Shown piece after piece: positions 1 to 10,592 of a stretch of DNA of 64,000 nt. Numbering within the stretch: the stretch's first letter is position 1; every line of letters begins with the position of its first letter. The position numbers and the translations under genes were made by a program. Source of the stretch: Otatea glauca (taxonomy: Eukaryota > Streptophyta > Magnoliopsida > Poales > Poaceae); NCBI GenBank assembly GCA_036346275.1, contig CM070725.1, positions 38,812,104-38,876,103 on the forward strand, written 5' to 3'. Under the pieces are notes generated by a model. It was given only the letters and a program-made list of their open reading frames with translations, made no database searches and was not told where the DNA came from.

Positions 1-1190
1 TTAGTTATCAAAGCTGTATTTTAAAAATCATATCGATCTCTGACAACTATTCGGAGGGAGTACGCACGAGGTCACATTGGGGAAAACATAGCCATATCGT
101 TGAAACATGGTGGTTCCCTTCCTCGGTTGCAGCCCTGCCTTTCTTGAATTTTAAATGATCCGATAACAGATCAAATAATGATGCTGAGTAGGCAAGTGAT
201 GTTTTTGGCATAGCATTTTGGGGCCTGATTCGTGAACTTCTTCACTGTCAAAGTTCTCTAAAAACAAATGGAAAATCGTTAACAATTTATCACGTTTCTC
301 TTATCACAGATTATGAGAGACAATACCCCAAAATAAAAACTCCTCACAAAAAAAAATTATTACTTTCTTTCCTTTTAGATAAATGGTTTGTGCCCAAAAC
401 AACCTTACCAAAAACATGGCTAGCCCTAACAATTTGGCTCTTGTTTGGATGGCTGCCAAAATTTTGGCAAAGCCTATAGCTCTCTAGACATGTCTTAGAT
501 ATTTCTTGATAATTTTTGGCTAAATTGTGGGCAGCCAATATTTTATCATGGTTGATTCGGACACAAACCAAAAACAAACTAAAGCCTTATTTGGAGAGTT
601 TTAAGCCAACTTCAGATTTCAAAAAAAATAGTAAGCCACTCTAAATAGCTCAGCTTTTAAGTGGCTTTTGACATAAAATAGAAGCCATATATAACTAGCA
701 AAAACCAAAAGCTTGGGATGCAACTGCAGTAAAGAAACAGATCGCCAGTGAGTCTAACCTTTCAAGCTCAAAATCAGCACCAAGCTCGAGCAAGTATGAG
801 TTTGAGTTGAGATTCAAACTTAGATTTAGGCTTGAGCTTAGGTCGAGTAAACTCAATAATAGTTAATAATTCAACATGTATTAATTTTCAACAATAAGAA
901 AAACTCAAACTTGACTAATTTGGCAAGTCACTCATGAGCCAAACATTGCAGGGCATAAAACGAAAGCTATGGAAACCAACGCACAGACTTCTCCTTGGTC
1001 TAAGAAATATACTTTACTTCATATTCTTTAATGTATGCGTTGAATATAGTGCTTATTGATAATAATTAGGGATAATCTAGTTATTTTTAATATCTTCTTG
1101 GTAAATATACTTTATAAATTTGAACGGATGAGGTAGTCTGGAACGGAGTAGTAGACAAATATTGTGCACTGGAGGGAGTATTATCTATGG
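1..1190. repeat. 3' flank of OMT1, cluster repeat unit
   Basis: No gene is visible. The stretch is nearly identical to 19091-20280 and clearly related to 4590-6545, 13621-14967 and 24200-26160, so it is the shared downstream flank of the minus-strand OMT units. The first ~60 bases are the right end of a Stowaway-like MITE, ending in the GGAGGGAGTA signature. About 589-715 holds the left half of a ~280-bp MITE whose full form is at 14131-14405. The rest is AT-rich with GAGTTTGAG/AAGCTC-type repeats. The small minus-strand ORF here has no recognisable domain. Confidence 0.7.
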
Positions 1191-1529
1191 ACAAACTAAG
1201 GGTAGACTTGGATGACCGATCGCACCCCTAGGATAGGCCAAATCTTGTAGTGACTAAATCCTGCTTCCATGAATATCTTATGCCAGTTCTGCTCCCCTCG
1301 CTCTTTACCCGTTGTGAAGACCATCATGGATTTGACCATCAAGAGTTGAGACTCAAGTATCTGCTTTGAGGGAGACCCAACCACTGTATCAATGATTATC
1401 ACCTTCCCTGCTCTTCCTCCTTGTGAAATAGCCTCTCTGCTTCGTGTCAAGACCTTCACGCAATCCTCGTCGCTCCAATTATGTAGCACAAACTGCCATT
1501 AAAAAGTTCACAAATCATCAGTAATATAG

Positions 1530-1708
1530 TATTACTATCTCGAGTCACAAATAGTTATTGTTTTGGTTATAAATGTACTCAAGCTTTTGAAACTTTGATT
1601 GCTAATATCTTTTAAAATATGTAAATTGGTTATATGAAAATCATATGTATATATTTGTCTAAAACTAATTTCATAATATTATAATTTTGTTAGGTTATAT
1701 ATATATAC

Positions 1709-1792
<84 letters not shown>

Positions 1793-2096
1793 TAGCATAT
1801 CTAGCGAAAACTCCGTGAAACTCATGTGTCTATGTTTTCAAAAATTCTCAAAAAATTAACATACGTAGCGGACATGAGTTTCTACAATCCTACAAAATTT
1901 GAAAACCAAACTCAATTGCATTTGAAAGATATAAAAAAGACAAATTCAGCTTGAATAGTTATTTGCACTGTTCAATACTATTCATATCGCTGTTCAAATG
2001 GGATTTATTTTGGTTTTCAAATTTTTAGTAAAAGCTATGTTTTAAAGACCATGTCGATATGTAAAACAACTATATTTGTGATCGGAGGAGTAGTAT
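1530..2096. repeat. Stowaway-like MITE sequence in OMT1 intron
   Basis: The intron holds MITE-like sequence starting with CGAGTCACAAATAG and ending in CGGAGGAGTAGTA. This resembles the CTCCCTCCG...CGGAGGGAG termini of grass Stowaway (Tc1/mariner) MITEs. It is split by an AT microsatellite and an additional AT-rich segment. The OMT2, OMT3 and OMT4 introns carry the same structure, so it predates the gene duplications. Confidence 0.55.
1696..1790. repeat. (AT)n microsatellite
   Basis: About 95 bases of almost pure AT/TA dinucleotide repeat, with two ACAT interruptions near the left end, inside the OMT1 intron. The same position in OMT3 (about 20786-20811) has only about 26 bases. In OMT2 and OMT4 it is about 20 bases or less. 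Confidence 0.95.
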
Positions 2097-2548
2097 TTTT
2101 TGCAAGTTTTTTCTTTTGAGAAGCATATAAGATACGGAATACGGTTAGTAATATATGTACATATATTAACGATTTTAATTATTTGCAGTACAGTATAGAA
2201 CGACATGCAGGGTATTAATTAACTAGTTGAACTACTGCATCATGAATTAACTGTACCTTGAGTAGAACAAAACTACTGCATCATGAATTAATTGTACCTT
2301 GAGTAGTACAACATCAGCGGGTGGAATGAATTCCATCATGTCACCTGCAATAAACTCAACCATGCCATGAGCCGGGATGCCATCCACCACTTGTGGCAGG
2401 TCTAACATCGAGCACTTGACCTGCGGGAAGGCCTTGGCAAGGGCCATCGCCGTCATGCCATTCCCGCCGCCGACGTCAACCAGCGATGTTATCCCCGTGA
2501 ACTCCTCGCCGCATTCACGGACGATAAACTCCGCCACAAACTGGCTAT

Positions 2549-4066
2549 AACTCACTTTTCATCTTTAAAGGCAAAATATTGTTAAAACAAAACTTTGAGT
2601 ATACAACTTATTTTCCTAGTTGCATACTCAAAATTCAAACAAAATTTAATTCATTCATGTGGAATGTCATCAATTACCAAAAATGGAGAGATTGAAAGAA
2701 TCTAGGCCCCCAATTTATTTTGGTTTTGGTAATTAATAACAATTGTGGTTAAAGGACTAACATTTTCTATTTGAGTATTTTGAGAAGAGGTTGGTCCGAA
2801 ATTTGAAGAACATAGAAGCATGAAATGGGTGAAGAAGAAAAGCAAGCATCGAAGACAAAATGGTTAAGGTATAACAGTTAAGGACTTTTCATAGTATTTT
2901 GCCGATCTCGGAGTTGAGAGAAAAGATCGAATTGCTAGTTTAGTTGCCGTACTATTAAGAGTGGGTTTTGTCGCATGTTTGATGATGATAAAAGTGCTTA
3001 GAGGCTCATTATATAATGCATAAAATTCTTGCAAAGTCATGTGCTTTAAGAAAGATAAAAAGGCATCAAAACCCTCCTTCGGACTCATGCGGCCCGATGC
3101 GAAGGGGTATGTTTTAAAGAACAAGGTGCAAACCGCACTTGTGTGGCGGTATGACCGAGTCCCTCCGGTCATACCGGTGAGCGGTATTACCGGACCCTCT
3201 CCGGTCATACCGGCCATGTGACCAACGGTCATTAACAGTGCATTAAATACACTATAGCGACCGTTGGCTACCGAGGGGTGTCATACCGGCCCAAGGGCGG
3301 TATGGCCGGCCTATCAGGTTGATTTTGGCCAACTTTTGGCCAACGGCTAGTTTTTGTTGGTGAGGGTTATAAATACCCCCACCTCAATTCTAGAGTAACT
3401 TTTGGACCTCATTGATCATCCTTGAGCCCTAGATAGTCTCTGACTCATTTGTGGGCATTAAATTCTTATTTGGTGAGAGTTAGGAGCTAAATTGAGTGGT
3501 GTACTTCGAGTTGAGCCTCTAGACACTCAATTCGACCTCAAGCAAGCGTCATCACCTATTACTCTTGGAGGTTGCCGCCTCATCGACGGCTTGGAGGCGT
3601 GTGGCATCGGTGATCTTGTCAAAGAAGCTTGTGAAAAGGCCCGATCGATTGTGAAGGCAGGGAGCTCGCCTAACCGGTGTGGTAAAGAGCTACCACGAGT
3701 GATCGAGAAAGGCTCAAGCGGGTGAAACCGGCTTGAAGTGGTTCAAGTCACATCAACGTGGAGTAGAGGAGACCAGCAAGTCTCCGAGACTAGGGGATAA
3801 AATTTCTTGTCTCTCATTCTCTTGTGACTTGCTTTTATAATTTGTGTGCTTAATTTTCAATTCTAGCTATTTGGGTATATTATTTGTAACTAGAATCTTT
3901 TATCGATCATACTTGATTTGCTAAAATAACTTGTGATCACTAGTGGATATAGTTGTAATTTGCAATTATTGTCATTATAGCTTAGTGATTTTATTAATTG
4001 CAAATTAGAACTGAAAAATTTAGAAACCTCCTATTCACCCCCCTCTAGTCAGTTATCCTTGATCCT
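2549..4066 (+). mobile_element. Sirevirus-like 3' end plus LTR, copy 1
   Basis: The segment begins with ~140 bases of internal 3' sequence ending in a polypurine tract (AAAAATGGAGAGAT). The LTR follows from about 2693 with TGAAAGAATCTAGGC. Sirevirus (Copia, SIRE/Maximus) LTRs typically start TGAAAG(T)..CTAGGC. The LTR has a TATA motif at ~3366 (GGTTATAAATACCCC) and CCGGT-rich palindromic clusters at 3165-3320. It shares the motif TTGCCGTACTATTAAGA with the 57.5-kb element, which supports the family call. It ends near CCTTGATCC at ~4066. No coding region remains. It truncates OMT1, and the same junction exists at 22160/22161. Confidence 0.65.
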
Positions 4067-4402
4067 ATAACCGCAAAAACGGCTCGAAAACCGTCAGAAA
4101 CCGAAGGGATAGGAAATAAAAAAAAATTGGACTTTTTTAAAAAAATCGAAAACCGTTCGGTTTTTCTCGAGAAATCGTTCGGTTTTTCACCGAAAACCAA
4201 CTGACTAATTGAATGTTCCTTAAAAACATTTTTCAAGCGGTTTTCAACAGATTTCGAGCGGTTTTCAACGCATAAATTTTTCCAGTTTTTTTGAATTTTT
4301 TTTAATTAGACTTGTTTGCCGAGTAGTTTTAAATCTCGAACCGCAGCGATAAGGTCAAAAACCGCGATTTTCGAGCGTTTTTTCTCGGTTTTTGAAACCC
4401 AG
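4067..4402. repeat. MITE-like inverted-repeat element, copy 1
   Basis: About 336 bases rich in AAAACCG/CGGTTTT words. The left end (CCGCAAAAACGGCTCGAAAA) and the inverted right end (AAAACCGCGATTTTCGAGCG) form imperfect terminal inverted repeats. There is no ORF. A second copy lies at 23683-24015. The superfamily is unclear because no clean target duplication could be read. Confidence 0.5.
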
Positions 4403-4646
4403 CTCCCTCCAGCTACAAATATAGTTGTTGTTTCGGTCATAGGTGCAATCATTCGAAACTTTCATTGTCCATATCTTTTAAATATTTAAATTATATACAC
4501 GAAAATCATGTGTATCGAAAAATATTTTCATAATATTACAATTTTATCATGTTTTGTAAATATATTAAATAGAAATTAGTAGTTAAAACTGTATTTTGAA
4601 GACCGCATCGATCTCTAAAATGATAACTATTTGTAACCAGAGGAAG
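4403..4646. repeat. Stowaway-like MITE, copy 1
   Basis: About 245 bases starting CTCCCTCCAGCTACAAATATAG and ending AACCAGAGGAAGTA, the Stowaway-type CTCCCTCC...GGAGGGAG termini next to TA. Related copies are at 9113-9358, 18257-19150 (split) and 24016-24257, each at the start of an OMT flanking unit. Confidence 0.7.
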
Positions 4647-5180
4647 TACACACCAGGTAACATTGGAAAAAAGATAGCCCTATCGTAGAAACATGGTTGT
4701 TCCTTGCTCGATTCTGATCCTGCGCTTCTTGAATTTTAAGTGATCCGATAACAGATCAAATAATGATGCTGAGTAGGCAAGTGATGTTTTTGGCATAGTA
4801 TTTTGGGGCGTGATTCGTGAACTTCTCACTGTCAAAGTTGTCTAAAAACAAATGGAAAATCGTTACCAATTTATCACGTTTCTCTTATCACAGATTATGA
4901 GAGAGAATACCCCAAACTAAAAACTCCTAACCAAAAAAAATAAATTGCTGCTTCCTTTTATTTAAGAGGAATGGTTTGTGCCAAGACCAACCTTACCAAA
5001 ACATGGGTAGCCCTAACAATTTGGCTCTTGTTTGGATGGCTGCCAAAATTTTGGCAAAGCCTATGGCTCTATAGTCATCTCCTATATATTTCTTGATGAT
5101 CTTTGGCTAAATTGTGGGCAGCCAGAACCTTCTCCAAAATTTTATCATGGTTGGTTCGGACACAAACCAAACACAGACTA

Positions 5181-5865
5181 AGGCTCTGTTTTGGGGTGGA
5201 GATTAAGCCAGGTTCACCTTTCAAAAGGTCAGCAAGCCACTCCAAACAGCTTAGCTTTCAAGTGATTTTTGTATAAGTCGGAAGCTTTTTTTAACTAGCA
5301 AAAGAAAAAAGTTAAAAGCTGAACTGGACATGCTTTTTCAGCTTATTACTAAGGGAAATTAGCTATCTGGCAAACGGTCTCTTATAAAAAAACTATATCT
5401 GTTTTTCAGCTAAAAAACTAAAAAGTAGCTTTTCAGAAAAACTAAGGGGCTGTTTGGGGAGCTGTGCTTCAGTTTTGGGCCAAAAGCTCCCCAACCAAAG
5501 AAGGTCAGCAAGCAGTGGGAAGCTAAGCCACAATGAAGCACCCCAAAAGATGCAATTGTTGAGGAGTGCTTTTCACCGTGGCTTCGCTTGAACACCTCCT
5601 AACTCGCTCGCCGCCTTCCCGCGTTTGCCACCCGCCTCGCCGCCTCCACGTTACCTCCTCACTCGGGCCTTGCTGTGCTTCGCTATGTTGCTACCTTCTA
5701 TTTCGGTTAGCCCTAAAAACTACAAATTTGCAAATCGGTTGCCAAACAATATAACAAGAAAAGCCACAAGACCGACTATAGTCGCTTTCTGACCAACAAA
5801 TCAAAAACAACTTTTCATTGACCACAACTTCCCAAATAGGCCCTCAAGCTCTCGAACATACTCTA
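5181..5865. repeat. MITE nested in MITE, copy 1
   Basis: An outer ~285-bp MITE (AGGCTCTGTTTTGGGG at the left, GCTCTCGAACATACTCT at the right) is interrupted by an inner ~398-bp MITE at 5446-5843. The inner element has inverted ends, GGGGCTGTTTGGGGAGCTGTG and the complement of CACAACTTCCCAAATAGGCCC. The copy at 14131-14405 lacks the inner element and shows the empty site. Neither element encodes a protein. Terminal sequences fit hAT- or PIF-type grass MITEs. Confidence 0.65.
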
Positions 5866-6551
5866 AATTGTTGCTTCTCTTGCACGTCACCGAGCACACG
5901 ATGGATGGCAGCCGGCAAGGCAAAACAAGAGCTGGCGCTGGCGCAGATCAGCAGAGTCCAGCCCAACTGCGCACAGGTGCAACATATAAGAGACGGCCTG
6001 GCATAGGGTAGGAACTAGGAAGAGGAGGCCGGTTAAAGATTAGATTTATCTGTGGGCTACACGACTTAAAGAGCTCCCTTCACGATGGCCTACGAGTCCA
6101 AGCTTGGGATGCTGTTGTAGGTAGGCTTTCAAGTTCCAAATCAGCACCAAGCTAGAGTGAGCTTGAGTTGAAATTCAAACTTAGATTTAGGTTTGAGTTT
6201 AGCTCGAGTAAACTTGATAACAATTAATAATTTAACGTGCATTAATTTTTAATAATAAGAAAAGCTCAAACTTGCCTAATTTGGCAAGTCACTCACAAGC
6301 ACATTGTAGGGCATAAAACGAAAGCCATGGAAACCAATGCACGGACTTCTCCTTGGTCTAAGAAATATACTTCATATTCTTTAATGTATGTGTTGAATAT
6401 AGTATTTAATGATAACAATTAGATGTAATCTAGTTATTTTAAATATTTTCTTGATCTAAAAAATATACTTTATAAATTTGGATAAATGAGATAGTGCGAA
6501 CGGAGTAATAGATAAATATTGTGCCCTTGAGGAGTATTATGTATGGACAAA

Positions 6552-7562
6552 CTACGGGTAGACTTGGATGACCGATCGCACTCCTAGGATAGGCCAAATC
6601 TTGTAGTGACTAAATCCTGCTTCCATGAATATCTTATGCCAGTTCTGCTCCCCTCGCTCTTTACCCGTTGTGAAGACCATCATGCATATGTCCATCAAGA
6701 GTTGAGACTCAAGTATCTGCTGTGAGGGAGACCCAACCACTGTATCAATGATTATCACCTTCACTGCTCTTCCTCCTTGTGAAATAGCCTCTCTGATTCG
6801 TGTCAAGACCTTCACGCAATCCTCGTCGCTCCAATTATGTAGCACAAACTGCCATTAAAAGGTTCACAAATCATCACTAACATAGTATTAATCCCTCGAG
6901 TCACGAATAGTACATTGTTTTGGATATAAATGTAGTCAAGCTTTTGAAACTTTGTTTGTTAATATATTTCAAAATATGTAAATTGGTTACATGAAAATCA
7001 TATGTATATATTTGTCTGAAAACTAATTTCATAATATTATAATTTTGTTAGGTTATATATATATATATAGCATATTTAATGAAAACTCCATGAAACCCAT
7101 GTGTTTATGTTTTCAAAAATTCTCAAAAAATTACCATACGTAGGAGAGGTGAGTTTCTACAATCTAGCAAAATTTGAAAACCAAACTCAATCGCATTTGA
7201 AAGATATGAAAAAGACAAATTCAACTTGAATAGTGATTTTGCACTGTTTAATACTATTCATATCGTTGTTCAAATGCGATTGAGTTTGGTTTTCAAATTT
7301 TTAATAAAAGCTACATTTTGAAGACCGTGTCGATATGTAAAACAACAATATTTGTGATCGGAAGGAGTAGTATTTTTTGCAAGTTTTTTCTTTTGAGAAG
7401 CATATAAGATACGGAATGCAACCATAAAGTATTATATCTACATATATTAACGATTTTAATTATTTGCAGTACAGTATAGAACGATATGCAGGGTATTAAT
7501 TAACTAGTTGAACTACTGCATCATGAATTAACTGTACCTTGAGTAGAACAAAACTACTGCAT
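6552..7562 (-). pseudogene. OMT2: exon 2 and intron only
   Basis: Exon 2 (6552-6848) is an open C-terminal OMT segment of about 98 codons with LHNWSDEDC. It differs from OMT4 by a few substitutions, for example LTRIREA and GGRAVKV. The intron (6849-7562) matches OMT4 up to the duplicated sequence around the splice donor. Homology then stops abruptly in the ACTACTGCATC repeat at 7562, so exon 1 is completely absent, including the SAM site and start codon. The DNA beyond is unrelated cluster sequence. This is a non-functional relic and the counterpart of OMT4 in the first block. Confidence 0.88.
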
Positions 7563-8518
7563 CGATCACCCACTTACAATGAGGTTGTGCCTATGCAGCA
7601 TTCCTCGCTACAATATTGGAATAAGAGCGGTGTTTCAATGCTTTCCCTCTTAATACAGGTTGCATAAATCTTAAAGCAAGCGAAGAGATAAGTAATCACC
7701 ATCTACCATTTATTCATGCTTCAATATTTGTGCAACTATCAAAAAAGAAAGCATGGAAGTACCTCTCGGTAGTGCCTTTGCTTTAGTGCTATTCTCAGCT
7801 GTCCGATCGAAAAAGAACAATCCAGATCAAACCTGCTAGATTGGTAAATAGTACATTGCTGTAGTACCTTTCTTGGTGCACTATTTCCCGGCACGGTTTT
7901 AATAGTGTTTTTGCTACATTATGCTTGATACCTCGGTCCGGCTAGGGACAGGTTATGGATTACGGATTTTGGATTAGTCTCCCTTCGCCAAATATTTCGT
8001 TTTTTTAAGTAGAAGTTGTGCAGAATCAGAACCGAACAGGGCATTTGCTCTCTCCCAAATTTTACTGTTCACTACTGTATGCTTTGAAGCAGAGGATCGG
8101 GTTCCTAATTGTGAAGGATCCGGTTCCTAGTTGCATGCAGAGAACCGGGCATTCAAGGGCTCCAGGCACTCTCAATTTGCATGCAGAGAACGGGGAATTT
8201 AAGGGCTCAAGACACACTCAATACTTCTACATCAGTAGTAGTTTTTAAGTCATGCCAATTATGATTGATGTTTATGTGCAGGAAAAATTAAAGAGAGAGA
8301 AAGAAGTTGTATATTGCATGAGATGGGGCAGTGATGACAGAAAAGGAGAGCGGAGATGGGGCGGTGGTGGCCGGTAGGAGAGAGGGGACGAGGGAAGGCA
8401 GCCAGAGGGGGAGAGGGCATATGGGGGGGTGCGACGGTGATAATTGGGTCCGGGGTGATGGGAGGTCTACAATGGAGAGAGAGCATGTGGATGAAGATGA
8501 GAAAAAGAACAATATTTA
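7563..8518. other. Intergenic DNA at the OMT2 breakpoint
   Basis: No gene is supported. It holds hairpin copy 1 (7625-7767). A stretch at ~7767-7840 (GTGCCTTTGCTTTAGTGCT and following) resembles ~32965-33030 upstream of OMT4, so it is probably old OMT-upstream DNA. A ~45-bp tandem duplication sits at about 8133-8222 (TTGCATGCAGAGAAC twice). A GA-rich stretch at 8285-8500 produces spurious ORFs on both strands. Confidence 0.6.
7625..7767 (-). repeat. Conserved ~143-nt hairpin, copy 1
   Basis: Read on the minus strand it is a long imperfect stem-loop. The outer arm GAGAGGTACTTCCATGCTT pairs with the complement of GAGCGGTGTTTCAATGCTT. The inner arms (GTTGCACAAATATTGAAGCA and its partner) flank the loop GATGGTGATTACT. 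Three more copies lie at 8519-8662, 17660-17803 and 50700-50842. It has no coding potential. It could be a small foldback MITE or a source of hairpin RNA; the sequence alone does not decide. Confidence 0.6.
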
Positions 8519-8662
8519 GAGAGGTGTTTTCATACTTTTCTTTTATTAAGTTGTATAAATATTGAAGCATGAACGAAAGGTAGATGGTGATTATTTACCC
8601 TTTAATTTGCTTTAAGATTTACGCAACTTGTATTGAGAGGAAAATCATGTAAGCACTGCTCG
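8519..8662 (+). repeat. Conserved hairpin, copy 2
   Basis: Same ~144-nt stem-loop as copy 1 in the opposite orientation. The left arm GAGAGGTGTTTTCATACTTT pairs imperfectly with the right arm ending AAGCACTGCTCG. The loop region GATGGTGATTATT is retained. It lies 857 bp from copy 1, so the two copies together form an inverted repeat around 7625-8662. Confidence 0.6.
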
Positions 8663-9112
8663 AATATTTATTGTTTGGGCTTGATGGTAGATGCTATGCG
8701 TTGAAAAGGTTGTATATAATGTTATTGCTAAATGATATGGAAAATATTAGATACCTTTTTTGTTATTTTTGCACTGGGAATGCCCTTGGTAGGAACATTT
8801 TCTATTAAATAATCGTTTTCTAAACAATATTTTAAAAATATATGGAATCTTAATTTTTAAAAAATAAACCATGCTTATCACGTCAAACAAATCTTGACAA
8901 GAAAGTCTAACCTTACTTAAACAAAACACCCTTTTCATCTCTCGGTGGCTTGGGTTGGGTTGATTTTTTAAATGTTACTGAAATATCAAATAGAATCCAT
9001 TAGCAGCTGGTAGTATCGAAATGGATCGGGACTCGGGAGTGGAGTCGAAACCACATGATCAGTTCCAAGATCCCCAAAATTCTGCGATTTGCAATGCAAT
9101 GGATATAATGTA
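8663..9112. other. Intergenic DNA, duplicated at 17804-18256
   Basis: AT-rich sequence with no gene. It matches 17804-18256 closely (for example GATGGTAGATACTATGCG-like words, then TCGGGACTCGGGAGTGGAG). It marks the left border region of an OMT flanking unit in both places. Confidence 0.6.
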
Positions 9113-9358
9113 CTCCCTTCAGTCACAAATATAGTTATTATTTTGGTCATAGGTGCAGTCATTCCAAACTTTGATTGTCCGTATCTTTTTAAATATTTAA
9201 ATTGTATACATGAAATCATGTAGATTTGTCTCGAAAAGTGCTTTTACAATATTACAATTTTATTAAGTTTTTCAAAAATATTATAAAAGAAATTAGTGAT
9301 CAAAGCTGTATTTTAAAAATTATGTCAATCTTCAAAATGACAACTATTCGAAGAAGTA
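9113..9358. repeat. Stowaway-like MITE, copy 2
   Basis: It begins CTCCCTTCAGTCACAAATATAG after TA and ends ACTATTCGAAGAAGTA, matching the other Stowaway-like copies. The hAT element begins 4 bases beyond its right end, at the position where the other copies continue with CGCACGAGGTCACA. Confidence 0.7.
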
Positions 9359-9369
9359 CGCATAGTGGT

Positions 9370-10100
9370 GGGCACATGGGCCGTGCCTCGTGGGCGGCCG
9401 GGCATGAAGGGCACGGCGGCCCAAGCCTGGCCCGATGCGTTAGAGGGTCGTGCGTGTGCGGTCCGTTCTTGTAGTTCGGGCCATGCGGGCCCAAAAAGCG
9501 AAACACGACGGCGGCCGCGGCCGGCACGACCATTTGGACCGTGCCGTCTTGCCGAGCCCGCGATGGCACGAAGGCCCAGAGCGCGCCGCGGCACGCATGG
9601 CGAGGGAACGCGGCGGTGTTCGCCTCTGCCGCGCTGCCCCGTCTTGCGCGCTACGCCCAGCGCCGCGCCGCGCCCGTCGCGCCCTCGCCTCGCCGTGTTG
9701 GCGGGTGTCATCTTAACGCCACGCTATGGCCGGGCGGAGAGAGCGGCAGCAGTGAGAGGAGGAGGGAGCCTCGGCCGTGAAGCGAGGCGGGGCGAAGGCG
9801 AAGCGGGCGGGAAGCGAAGCGGCGCGAGAAGAGGGAGGAGGCGGCCAAGCGGCGAAGCGACACAGACAGCGAGGCCGAGGCGGCGGCGAAGGGTAGCAGG
9901 CCGCAGTGAGAGGGAGGAGGCAGTTCCCGGCGAGGCGGGAGCGAGGGCCCGGCGAGGCGGGCGGGGCGGGAAGCGAGGGCGGGGGCATGCCGGCAGGATG
10001 GGACTCGGCCACGGGCGCGCAGCGCGAGGGAATCCTCCCGGGAGAGAAAAGGTAAGGGAGAGAGGGAAAAAAGAGAGAGGAAGCGATAGGGAAATTTAGC
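9370..10100. other. GC-rich leader of the hAT element
   Basis: About 730 bases of extremely GC-rich, CpG-rich sequence, strongly purine-biased on the plus strand from ~9740. It contrasts sharply with the AT-rich surroundings. Several overlapping long ORFs on both strands arise simply from the lack of stop codons in such sequence. Their Arg/Ala/Gly/Pro-rich translations show no domain. Confidence 0.7.
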
Positions 10101-10446
10101 TTTTTTTGTGTGTATCAGTGCATGCATGTGGGGAAATTTGGCTTTTGTGTGTGCATGCATGTCAATCGATACTCACACTTGAATTTGCAACGACGTAAAG
10201 CATTCAATGAGCACGACCGCGCCTCAATTTAAATGACGTAAAGCATTGAAAGACATAAAGCTTTCAACGAATGAATTTTCGTCATGCACGAGCACGGTCG
10301 TGCCTCATTTGAATTTGCAACGACAGCGGAACAACAATTTGACGCATGACATGATATAAAGTTGCTTTGTCATATTCGTACTGTACTCCCGTGCATCATT
10401 TGAATTTACAACCACAGCAGAACAACGGTTATTTCGCTGGACACAC

Positions 10447-10452
10447 TATAAA
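10447..10452 (+). promoter_or_regulatory. TATA box of the hAT transposase gene
   Basis: CTATAAAG lies 140 bases upstream of the transposase start at 10593. Directly repeated CATTTGAATTTGCAACGAC and GACGTAAAGCATT words sit just upstream (10180-10400) and could be subterminal binding repeats. Confidence 0.5.
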
Positions 10453-10592
10453 GACAGGGGATGGCTTGTATTTGTTCTGCACAACTCTATCGCGCACTCC
10501 CTTCTTGCCCATTTTTGCTCAGGCGCTCAGCACAATCTGCACATCTCTCTCTATTTGCTTTCTTTTTTTTTGCTCTCTCGTTGTGAAATAAA

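Larger units (their letters stand above)
1196..2548 (-). pseudogene. OMT1: 5'-truncated O-methyltransferase
   Basis: This is a broken plant class-II, SAM-dependent O-methyltransferase of the ZRP4-like type. Exon 2 (1196-1492) is open and carries the catalytic-His motif LHNWSDEDC and ends in VIQVYP. The intron (1493-2297) contains a long AT microsatellite. The exon 1 remnant (2298-2548) keeps the SAM-binding LVDVGGGNG motif, LDLPQVV and the ADVVLLK end before a GTACAG-type donor. All residues upstream of the DSQFVAEF region are missing: at 2548/2549 the exon joins DNA from the 3' end of a Sirevirus-like element. The sequence around the donor is tandemly duplicated (2231-2312). Without the N-terminal dimerisation and substrate-binding half it cannot make an active enzyme. 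Its counterpart in the second block is OMT3. Confidence 0.88.

Noticed and set aside
344..577. 77-codon ORF repeated at 19401
   Set aside because: Lies in the OMT 3' flank. Other flank copies (5000-5170, 14000-14110) break it, so it is not under coding constraint.
3492..3725. 77-codon ORF in the Sirevirus-like LTR, also present at 23110-23343
   Set aside because: Conserved only because the block was duplicated. It sits in the LTR transcribed leader and shows no domain.
8259..8570. Overlapping ORFs on both strands of a GA/CT-rich stretch
   Set aside because: Compositional artefact: both strands are open, there is no domain, and the duplicate near 17616 does not conserve them.
9325..10160. 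Overlapping long ORFs on both strands (up to 244 codons) in GC-rich DNA
   Set aside because: Translations are low-complexity Arg/Ala/Gly/Pro, present in several frames at once, with no domain. They reflect stop-poor GC-rich leader sequence of the hAT element.
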